DNA of 8,987 nt. It comes from Pseudomonadales bacterium. GTDB lineage: Bacteria > Pseudomonadota > Gammaproteobacteria > Pseudomonadales > Azotimanducaceae. Below are positions 1 through 4,875 of the stretch, in pieces; within the stretch, counting starts at the first letter, position 1; each line of letters begins with the position of its first letter. The position numbers and the translations under genes are program-made. The stretch is from positions 1 to 8,987 of the forward strand of contig JAKUTI010000097.1 in NCBI GenBank assembly GCA_022448765.1, written 5' to 3'. The notes beneath the pieces were generated by a model. It did not search any database, was not told the DNA's origin, and saw only the letters and a list, made by a program, of their open reading frames with translations.

Positions 1-165
1 GAGTGCTCCGGTGAGCTCCGCGTCTGTGGCCGATTTGGATGCTTGTCTGATGGACTCAATGCTCTGAAAAACGCTCTCACCCGCGGTGGTTCGAATGACA
101 TCGCCCAGAGTGTCTCCCAAGAGGCGAACGTTTTGTCTTAGAGCGGAGGTATCCAGTGTGGTCAT
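1..165 (-). CDS. ppc: Phosphoenolpyruvate carboxylase, N-terminal 55 residues (runs off the left edge)
   Basis: The minus strand encodes a 55-residue N-terminal fragment with no stop, continuing beyond base 1. It reads ALRQNVRLLGDTLGDVIR, then an acidic helix and SIESIRQASKSA. This matches the N-terminus of bacterial PEP carboxylase helix by helix (E. coli: ALRSNVSMLGKVLGETI, then VETIRKLSKSS). The cytosolic enzyme carboxylates phosphoenolpyruvate to oxaloacetate, replenishing the TCA cycle. The ATG at 163-165 is the only plausible start, because an in-frame TAA lies 18 bases upstream of it. No good Shine-Dalgarno is visible; the upstream stretch is only weakly purine-rich. The catalytic domain lies outside the window, so intactness cannot be judged. 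Confidence 0.9.
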   Translation of the reverse strand, partial: MTTLDTSALRQNVRLLGDTLGDVIRTTAGESVFQSIESIRQASKSATDAELTGAL

Positions 166-264
166 AGAGGATGCGATTAGTTAACTCTCTCAAAACCGTG
201 TGTTTTTGGGGCCGTCTTGGAGATCAGCAAAGCGGCCATCCATCAAGTAATAAAATCAAATAAA

Positions 265-284
265 AACCAATTACATATTTGGTT
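265..284 (-). terminator. Weak hairpin plus T-rich tract downstream of the SnoaL-like gene
   Basis: On the minus strand a 6-bp stem AACCAA/TTGGTT (279-284 with 265-270, 8-nt loop) is followed at once by a T-rich stretch (TTTATTTGATTTTATT). It lies 46 bases past the stop of the minus-strand gene at 331-762 and before ppc, so it could end that transcript. The stem is AT-rich and short, so it is a poor intrinsic terminator. It may simply be part of the AT-rich ppc promoter region. No convincing -35/-10 pair for ppc was found in 166-330. Confidence 0.3.
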
Positions 285-330
285 AAAAAAACCGAATGCC
301 TGGCTGGACTTATAGGGTATCCCGAAAGAT

Positions 331-762
331 TTAGGGAGCGAAGCTGGAGCGAGCCTGCACGCCCCACTTCCCATCGATTAGCGAGACGATCCAGAAGGAC
401 GGGTAGTGCCCTATAACCGTATCGTCGATTCGGTAGCGGGTAAACTGTACGGCAAAGTGGACTTTGTCGGTCGTGCTCTGAACCGCATGACGATAATCCC
501 AAAGACTGTAGTGCCAACCTGTAGCTTCAATAAAAGGGCCAAAAAAATCGTCGGGAAAGGCGGTGTGTTCTTCTAGGACTCGGATCCGACCACTAGCGAT
601 TCTCACATGCGGAAAATGAAAAGCGGCTTTCATTCCAGAAATGTCTCGGAGATTCCAGGCGCTCTGATAGGCCAGGAGTGGCCCCAGGGCATCCTGTTCA
701 GCACCTGGCTTGGCGACGATGTCGTCCGAATGTTCACTGGCATGGTCGTGAATAAGACTCAT
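331..762 (-). CDS. Small NTF2-like / SnoaL-like protein of unknown function
   Basis: This is a 143-residue soluble protein without signal peptide or membrane segment. After a polar N-terminus (residues 1-25), residues 28-50 (LLAYQSAWNLRDISGMKAAF) look like the first helices of the NTF2/SnoaL cone fold. They are followed by FPHVRIASGRIRVLE and, near the C-terminus, alternating strands FAVQFTRYRID, FWIVSLIDGKWGVQARSS. That is the usual length and order for stand-alone SnoaL-like proteins, which act as small-molecule binding or isomerase-like folds or have no known role. No catalytic residues can be assigned. The ATG at 760-762 is used; upstream only a weak SD-like TTAGAGCG is seen. It lies between ppc and tRNA-Ser on the same strand, and neither neighbour suggests a role. 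The family call is by pattern and moderately sure; the function is unknown. Confidence 0.75.
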   Translation of the reverse strand: MSLIHDHASEHSDDIVAKPGAEQDALGPLLAYQSAWNLRDISGMKAAFHFPHVRIASGRIRVLEEHTAFPDDFFGPFIEATGWHYSLWDYRHAVQSTTDKVHFAVQFTRYRIDDTVIGHYPSFWIVSLIDGKWGVQARSSFAP

Positions 763-899
763 CGCTCTAATAAGGTGTCCGGTTCATTACGAAATTGACG
801 ATGAACTTTAATCGACTCTGGCGTAAACGCAATGGCCCAGGCGAGTGCGATTATAGTTTGGTAATTCGCTTAATCTAATTGATCGCATAGATAAGTGAA

Positions 900-989
900 T
901 GGCGGAGAGGCAGGGATTCGAACCCTGGGTGCCCAGAGGGCACTCCTGATTTCGAGTCAGGCCCGTTCGACCAACTCCGGCACCTCTCC
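900..989 (-). tRNA. tRNA-Ser (anticodon CGA), CCA encoded
   Basis: The minus strand folds into a complete class II tRNA. The acceptor GGAGAGG (983-989) pairs with CCTCTCC (904-910), followed by discriminator G and an encoded CCA (900-902). The anticodon arm is CCTGA-CTCGAAA-TCAGG, giving anticodon CGA, which reads UCG (Ser). The long variable arm GTGCCC-TCT-GGGCAC is the hallmark of Ser/Leu tRNAs. The T arm is CAGGG-TTCGAAT-CCCTG. All stems are intact, so it should be functional. It is transcribed away from cnoX towards the SnoaL-like gene. No clear terminator follows it, so its 3' end may depend on processing or on read-through towards that gene. Confidence 0.97.
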
Positions 990-1001
990 GTCGAGAAGCA
1001 A

Positions 1002-1007
1002 ATTCTA
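1002..1007 (-). promoter_or_regulatory. Candidate -10 box for tRNA-Ser
   Basis: On the minus strand TAGAAT (5 of 6 to TATAAT) ends 12 bases before the mature tRNA 5' end, a plausible distance for a sigma70 promoter with a short leader. The -35 region is poor (TTCATC with a 16-bp spacer), so this is tentative. Confidence 0.3.
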
Positions 1008-1069
1008 ACGGGAATGAGCTCGGGATGAACCTGCATGGCAACGTCCAATCTGGCCTCCTGGCGGGCTCC

Positions 1070-1078
1070 TGTTAAAAT
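1070..1078 (+). promoter_or_regulatory. Candidate extended -10 promoter for cnoX
   Basis: TGTTAAAAT matches the extended -10 consensus TGnTATAAT with one mismatch. It lies 26 bases before the cnoX ATG, which would give a leader of about 20 bases. No good -35 is present, as is usual for extended -10 promoters. Confidence 0.45.
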
Positions 1079-1104
1079 GCGCATTCTCGAAGCCGCTGGT
1101 AGAA

Positions 1105-1965
1105 ATGATCGTGGACGCTAACCCGACTGTATTCGAAATTGATCCGAATACGTTTCAGACGGATGTCGTTGAACGCTCCAAACAAGTTCCGGTAATTCTC
1201 CTTTTTTGGACCGATCAAGTCGCTCCCGCTGCCGACACGAAACGTGTACTCGAGACGTTGGTCGCCCAGTATCAAGGCAAATTTGCACTCGGTTTATCGG
1301 ATGTTGCCAAAGATCAAGCGCTTGCCCAGCAGTTGCGAGTCCAAGGTATTCCCAGCATTCGGGTTGTTGCTGACGGTCAAATAACCGAACAAATGGAGGG
1401 GCCTCAGGGAGAAGCCGCGTTGCGGGAACTGGTCGATAAATTGACGATGTCGGGCAGCGACCTTTTGCGCGATCAACTTGCGGTTCACATCGCATCAGGG
1501 GATTGGGATAACGCGTTGGCGATTCTCCAGCAAGCGATCAACGAAGAGCCGAACAATGCTGGTTACAAAGTCGAATGGGCGGACTTGCTCGTTCGAAAAG
1601 GCGATCTCGATGGTGCTCGTACAGTCGTTGCGACCATACCGGAAGAGACCCCGGAGCGGGAGCGGCCGGTGACACGGCTAGAGATTGCTGAGGAAGCCGC
1701 CGGAATGGGAAACCTCGAAGATGTGCAAGTTGAGTTGGATGCTGATCCGTCCGATCTCGACCTGCGCTATCGCGCCTCGATTCTTTGCGCTGCCGGAGGT
1801 CAGTACGAAGAAGCCTTGGAACACGCGATGTTTATTCTTCAAACCGATCGCGAGTTTCAGGACGATATAGGTCGCGCGACGATGGTGAGAATCATGTCGT
1901 TACTCGGCAAGGACGCTGACATCGCGAAACAGTATCGCCGCCGTATGTTCAACTTCATGCATTAA
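1105..1965 (+). CDS. cnoX: CnoX/YbbN-type thioredoxin-TPR chaperone lacking the CXXC motif
   Basis: This 286-residue cytosolic protein has a thioredoxin fold (about residues 8-113) followed by TPR-like helical repeats (about 118-280). That is the architecture and length of E. coli CnoX (YbbN), a holdase that protects unfolded proteins and hands them to GroEL/ES and DnaK. The thioredoxin core is recognisable: VILLFWTD, cis-proline GIPS (Pro83) and the EGPQGEAALRELVDKL helix. The canonical WCGPC segment reads QVAPA (residues 38-42), so both active-site cysteines are gone. The position aligned by eye with Cys63 of the E. coli protein is Val67. The only cysteine is Cys228 in the TPR part. The C-terminus YRRRMFNFMH resembles the E. 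coli CnoX tail, known to contact GroEL. Start: ATG at 1105 just after the extended -10; the SD is weak. It appears monocistronic. Confidence 0.88.
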   Translation: MIVDANPTVFEIDPNTFQTDVVERSKQVPVILLFWTDQVAPAADTKRVLETLVAQYQGKFALGLSDVAKDQALAQQLRVQGIPSIRVVADGQITEQMEGPQGEAALRELVDKLTMSGSDLLRDQLAVHIASGDWDNALAILQQAINEEPNNAGYKVEWADLLVRKGDLDGARTVVATIPEETPERERPVTRLEIAEEAAGMGNLEDVQVELDADPSDLDLRYRASILCAAGGQYEEALEHAMFILQTDREFQDDIGRATMVRIMSLLGKDADIAKQYRRRMFNFMH

Positions 1966-2052
1966 TAATGAGCGTGCGCGGCGCACGGGGTGACATTCGT
2001 TTAGGTCACGGCCCGATCGCATTCTTCGCATGTACTCCCTGTTCGTAAGCGT

Positions 2053-2061
2053 TTATGCACA
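2053..2061 (+). promoter_or_regulatory. DnaA box, TTATGCACA
   Basis: It matches the relaxed DnaA-box consensus TTATNCACA exactly. It lies 181 bases upstream of, and on the same strand as, a second consensus box at 2242. The match is seen; DnaA binding is inferred. Confidence 0.4.
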
Positions 2062-2100
2062 GTAATTTGTCGGATGATGTCGAACTACTTACCCGCAGTA

Positions 2101-2123
2101 ACTGGTAATAAGCCAATACCAGT
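2101..2123. repeat. Inverted repeat ACTGGTA / TACCAGT
   Basis: Seven-base arms at 2101-2107 and 2117-2123 flank a 9-base spacer. The repeat sits in the AT-rich core of the intergenic region about 80 bp before the candidate promoter of the glutamine-synthetase-like operon. It has no T-run, so it is not an intrinsic terminator. It could be a binding site for a dimeric regulator. Confidence 0.4.
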
Positions 2124-2183
2124 AATACTCGTAACATATTGATAAAGCTACATATTAATTCCTCTACCTGACAAATATCTGCT

Positions 2184-2213
2184 TTGGGTGGATAGGTTGC
2201 TTACTTCTATACA
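2184..2213 (+). promoter_or_regulatory. Candidate sigma70 promoter of the glutamine-synthetase-like operon
   Basis: TTGGGT (2184-2189) and TATACA (2208-2213) are separated by 18 bp. The first three bases of the -35 and the first four of the -10 match consensus. A start near 2220 would leave a leader of about 120 bases containing two DnaA-box-like sites and an inverted repeat. The -35 overlaps a weak DnaA-like site on the other strand (2187-2195). Weak match, so tentative. Confidence 0.3.
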
Positions 2214-2229
2214 GAGGTTTGTCACCGAG

Positions 2230-2238
2230 TTATCCCAA
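2230..2238 (+). promoter_or_regulatory. Degenerate DnaA-box-like site, TTATCCCAA
   Basis: It matches TTATCCACA at seven of nine positions and sits 3 bp before a perfect box in the same orientation. Alone it would be meaningless; the close tandem is why it is listed. Confidence 0.25.
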
Positions 2239-2241
2239 GAC

Positions 2242-2250
2242 TTATCCACA
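2242..2250 (+). promoter_or_regulatory. Perfect DnaA box, TTATCCACA
   Basis: Identical to the strongest E. coli DnaA box (R1/R4 type). It lies just downstream of the candidate promoter and abuts the leader inverted repeat, a position where a bound protein could block transcription. The sequence is certain; its function is not. Confidence 0.5.
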
Positions 2251-2279
2251 ATCCATGACGCGGGTTTCGAGCATGGATT
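2250..2279 (+). repeat. Leader inverted repeat AATCCATG / CATGGATT
   Basis: Perfect 8-base arms at 2250-2257 and 2272-2279 flank a 14-base spacer, 65 bases before the start codon of the glutamine-synthetase-like gene. If the promoter at 2184-2213 is right, it would form a hairpin in the 5' leader. Otherwise it may be an operator. No T-run follows, so it is not a simple terminator. Confidence 0.45.
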
Positions 2280-2330
2280 CACCAAGAGCCACGGCGTCTC
2301 GTCCGGTTTACACTAGTTCGGAGGCCTGGG

Positions 2331-2336
2331 AAGGAG
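2331..2336 (+). promoter_or_regulatory. Strong ribosome binding site that fixes a GTG start
   Basis: AAGGAG lies 7 bases before GTG at 2344. This is the best Shine-Dalgarno in the window and decides the start of the downstream ligase, which has no nearby ATG in its frame. Confidence 0.8.
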
Positions 2337-2343
2337 TATTTGT

Positions 2344-3708
2344 GTGGACAAATCGCTTGATGCGCGTATGCGAGCGTACCGAGATGCTGGAGTTAAGCAG
2401 GTGGTCTTGGGTTTGGCCGACGTTGACGGGGTCATACGGGGCAAGTTTGTGGACCTCTCGAAACTCGAAGGCCTGATGGCCCATGGTGGTGGTTTTTGCG
2501 ATTGCATTCTTGGTTGGGATGTTAATGATCAGTTGTACGACCGCGGCACCTATACGGGTTGGCACACCGGATTTCCGGACACGCATTACCGCTTGGTTAC
2601 GGACACAGAACGAACGATCCCGGGTGAGGGTACGCCATATTTTATCGGCGAGTTTGTCGACGAAGCTGAGGACTTCCATCCCGTTTGCCCACGCTCGTGT
2701 TTGCGACGCGTACTAACAAGACTAGGCGATCTCGGGTACACAGCCCGTTCCGGATTTGAGTACGAATTCTTTGTCTTTAAGGAAACGCCTGAGTCGATTC
2801 GGGAGAAAGGGTACCGAGATCTCACCCCTGTGACGCCGGGGAATTATGGGTATTCGGTTTTGAGGGCGACGACGCAGTCTGAGGCGTTCAATGGACTGAT
2901 GGACTATTGCCGCGAATTTGAGTTTCCGTTGGAGGGACTTCATTGTGAGACCGGCCCGGGTGTTTGGGAAGCCGCGCTGTCCGCGAGTGAGGGTGTCGAA
3001 GCGGCGGACCAAGCGTCGCTGTTCAAGAATTTTTCGAAAGTCTATTTCCAAAGGCGCGCCGAACTCGCCACTTTTATGGCGAAGTGGTCGATGGATTACC
3101 CTGGCCAAAGTGGCCACTACCATTTTTCTCTTCTCGATGGTGAGGGGAAAAATGCGTTTGCTGCGATAGAGCCTGGGGACGTACCGGATACCGCAAGGTA
3201 CGCGTTAGGAGGTTTGATGCACTACCTGCCTGAGTGGCTACCGATGCTGGCTCCTACGGTCAACAGCTTTACCCGACTGGTACGCGGCGCCTGGGCACCG
3301 ACGTCGGCGAGCTGGGGTATTGAAAATCGAACTGCGGCTTTTCGTTTTATTCCGGGTGATGCCTCTCGTCAACATGTGGAGAATCGAGTCGGGGGGGCGG
3401 ATGGCAATCCATACCTAGTGGCAGCAGCCACACTGGGTGCAGCGGCGTTGGGGATTGAGGAGAAGATTGAGCCAATTGCCGCGGTCGTTGGAAACGCGTA
3501 TGACCAAGAAGATCCGATGGGGAGCGAATCGCGATTTAGCCCGACGTTGCGACAGGCGGCAACGCGGATGGGTGAATCTAACGCGGCGCGTATGGTCTTT
3601 GGTGACGCCTTTGTAGAACACTTTGTCAGCACAAGGATTTGGGAAGCCGAGCAGTCCGAGCGCTCCGTCAACGATTGGCAGCTAGATCGATATCTCGAGA
3701 TCATTTAG
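2344..3708 (+). CDS. Glutamine-synthetase-family ligase, probable gamma-glutamylamine synthetase (PuuA-like)
   Basis: This 454-residue cytosolic enzyme has a beta-grasp N-domain (about 13-110) and a catalytic domain (115-454). By motif alignment with E. coli glutamine synthetase the metal ligands are present: Glu139 and Glu141 (FEYEF), Glu202 and Glu209 (ETGPGVWEA), His258 (SGHYHFSL), Glu346. So are the substrate arginines Arg311 (NSFTRL), Arg329 and Arg334 (NRTAAFR) and Arg348. It should therefore be active, joining glutamate and an amine with ATP. The FDGSS loop of true glutamine synthetases (ammonium side) reads WDVND here, and no Tyr of the adenylylation loop is found. Both features favour an amine substrate, as in PuuA or other gamma-glutamylamine synthetases. 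The next gene is a glutamine amidotransferase-like hydrolase, 25 bases downstream, which fits a ligase/hydrolase pair. The start is GTG at 2344, set by the RBS. The substrate is unknown; housekeeping glutamine synthetase is unlikely. Confidence 0.85.
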   Translation: MDKSLDARMRAYRDAGVKQVVLGLADVDGVIRGKFVDLSKLEGLMAHGGGFCDCILGWDVNDQLYDRGTYTGWHTGFPDTHYRLVTDTERTIPGEGTPYFIGEFVDEAEDFHPVCPRSCLRRVLTRLGDLGYTARSGFEYEFFVFKETPESIREKGYRDLTPVTPGNYGYSVLRATTQSEAFNGLMDYCREFEFPLEGLHCETGPGVWEAALSASEGVEAADQASLFKNFSKVYFQRRAELATFMAKWSMDYPGQSGHYHFSLLDGEGKNAFAAIEPGDVPDTARYALGGLMHYLPEWLPMLAPTVNSFTRLVRGAWAPTSASWGIENRTAAFRFIPGDASRQHVENRVGGADGNPYLVAAATLGAAALGIEEKIEPIAAVVGNAYDQEDPMGSESRFSPTLRQAATRMGESNAARMVFGDAFVEHFVSTRIWEAEQSERSVNDWQLDRYLEII

Positions 3709-3733
3709 GGAACAATGAGATGGATGGATCCCC

Positions 3734-4435
3734 ATGCGAATAGGGATACTTAAGGCCGATTCCGTACGGGAAGAATTTCAAAGCGAATTTGGTGACTACC
3801 AAGGCATGTTTCAGCGTGTGCTTGATAGCGTTGCACGCAGTGCTCTTGAGTATCGTACCTACGACGTTCTCGCCGGCGATTATCCCGAGTCGATTGATGA
3901 GTGCGATGGCTATGTGATTACGGGAAGTCGCGAGAGTGTCTACGACGAACAGGATTGGATACGTCGACTGGGTGACTTCGTGATCGCGCTCCACGAGCAA
4001 CAAAAGAGAACTGTTGGAATTTGTTTTGGTCATCAATTGATCGCCCACGTGTTGGGAGGCGAGACCACGCCTGCCGTAAGGGGATGGGGTGTTGGTGTGC
4101 ACGAGTTCCGGGTCGAAGACGCGCCGCCGTGGATGTCGGAGAAGCTTGGGTCGTTTCGGCTCTTATGCAGTCACCGCGATCAGGTGGCAAGACTCCCCCG
4201 GGACGCACGTGTTTTTGCAACAAGTGATTTCTGTCCGGTGGCTGGCTATACACTCGGGGAGCATTTCGTCACGTTTCAAGGCCACCCTGAGTTCCTCAAA
4301 CCGTATGCGGAGATCCTGATGCAGAGCCGAAAAGAGTTATTGGAAAGCGCTTATGACAAGGGGATCGCATCACTCGCCGAAACGACGGATGAAGGTCTAG
4401 TGGCGAGATGGATGCTGGAGTTTTTTGAACAATGA
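3734..4435 (+). CDS. Class I glutamine amidotransferase-like hydrolase
   Basis: This 233-residue cytosolic protein belongs to the GMP-synthase-like class I amidotransferase group. The nucleophile elbow is TVGICFGHQLIAHVLGG (Cys97), and FQGHPEF supplies His184 and Glu186, completing the Cys-His-Glu triad. The oxyanion-side motif VITGSRESVY lies at 61-70. No synthetase domain is attached, so it hydrolyses a gamma-glutamyl bond for a partner or as a free hydrolase. Directly after a gamma-glutamylamine-type ligase, the likeliest role is release of glutamate from a gamma-glutamylated intermediate, the job PuuD does in putrescine breakdown. It is not a close PuuD look-alike, so the analogy is functional only. 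ATG at 3734 is chosen because the fold starts at once (MRIGILKAD); the SD is weak. Its stop overlaps the next start (ATGA). Confidence 0.85.
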   Translation: MRIGILKADSVREEFQSEFGDYQGMFQRVLDSVARSALEYRTYDVLAGDYPESIDECDGYVITGSRESVYDEQDWIRRLGDFVIALHEQQKRTVGICFGHQLIAHVLGGETTPAVRGWGVGVHEFRVEDAPPWMSEKLGSFRLLCSHRDQVARLPRDARVFATSDFCPVAGYTLGEHFVTFQGHPEFLKPYAEILMQSRKELLESAYDKGIASLAETTDEGLVARWMLEFFEQ

Positions 4436-4875
4436 TGGAGGATGAGCCGAAACGCTTCCAGAATTACCTAAGGCGCGCTGATCTACTTGTTAATTCCAGA
4501 GAGCGCCTTAGGGATCTCGCGACGCAAGCGACGGGCAAATTGTCTGGTATTGCTTCCATTCGTATCGATACGGTTCGAGACCAACTGAATTTATGCATAG
4601 CACTTGTTAGAAGTTGGATGCGTGGTGAATACGACGGGGTGTCGCGTCAGACTATCGTCGCGGTGACCGCGGCACTTTTATACTTCGTTGTGCCCTTTGA
4701 TCTGATTCCGGATTTCTTGCTTGGCTGGGGGTTTGTCGACGATGCGTCCGTTGTCGGTTATGTGATGGCTATGCTCGCGGCAGAAATGGATGCTTTTCGT
4801 CAATGGCAAGAACAAGACGTCAAACGAAGAGATCCGACGGTTACGGCCGGAACGAAGAAACAGGAATTGGTATGA
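4432..4875 (+). CDS. DUF1232 (YkvA-type) protein of unknown function
   Basis: This 147-residue protein has a DUF1232 core at about 73-113, read from TIVAVTAALLYFVVPFDLIP followed by DFLLGWGFVDDASVVGYV. The PxDLIPD and GFxDD signatures of the family are present. The core is hydrophobic enough to be a membrane hairpin or amphipathic insertion. It is flanked by a charged helical N-terminus (1-70) and a polar tail (120-147). The function of DUF1232 proteins is not established. The start overlaps the stop of the amidotransferase gene (ATGA), and its own stop overlaps the start of the lipoprotein gene the same way, so translation is probably coupled on both sides. A second in-frame ATG at 4435 could serve equally well. 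The context ties it to the ligase/hydrolase pair, but no mechanism follows from the sequence. Confidence 0.85.
   Translation: MMEDEPKRFQNYLRRADLLVNSRERLRDLATQATGKLSGIASIRIDTVRDQLNLCIALVRSWMRGEYDGVSRQTIVAVTAALLYFVVPFDLIPDFLLGWGFVDDASVVGYVMAMLAAEMDAFRQWQEQDVKRRDPTVTAGTKKQELV
4862..4865 (+). promoter_or_regulatory. Ribosome binding site that sets the lipoprotein start
   Basis: AGGA lies 6 bases before the ATG at 4872, inside the end of the DUF1232 gene. With the lipoprotein signal that begins at this ATG, it decides against the in-frame ATG at 4803. Confidence 0.65.

Larger units (their letters stand above)
1966..2343. other. 378-bp intergenic region, AT-rich, with DnaA-box-like sites and inverted repeats
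   Basis: No gene is supported here. Just after cnoX a GC-rich hairpin (CGTGCG/CGCACG, 1973-1978 with 1982-1987) lacks a T-run, so it is only a possible 3' end signal. The stretch 2101-2160 is about 72 percent AT by count and contains an inverted repeat. Two consensus DnaA boxes (2053-2061, 2242-2250) and three weaker ones (2187-2195, 2230-2238, 2343-2351) are spread across the region. A candidate promoter (2184-2213) and a leader inverted repeat (2250-2279) precede the glutamine-synthetase-like gene. The region probably holds the control sequences of that operon. Confidence 0.7.

Noticed and set aside
900..989. tRNA-Ser as an integration site of a mobile element
   Set aside because: No integrase is present, and I saw no second copy of the tRNA 3' end in the window.
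808..1084. Two minus-strand open frames of 77 and 69 codons
   Set aside because: Both run through the complete tRNA-Ser gene and look like no protein family; they are by-products of the tRNA sequence.
1973..2009. Intrinsic terminator after cnoX
   Set aside because: The hairpins CGTGCG/CGCACG and GTGAC/GTCAC exist, but neither is followed by a T-run; noted only as possible 3' structure.
2344..3708. Housekeeping glutamine synthetase (glnA)
   Set aside because: It lacks the adenylylation Tyr and the FDGSS loop, and is linked to an amidotransferase-like hydrolase rather than to glnL/glnG or glnK.
4803..4871. Upstream in-frame ATG for the beta-helix protein
   Set aside because: It adds 23 charged residues in front of a clear lipoprotein signal. 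ATG 4872 has its own AGGA and makes the common ATGA overlap.
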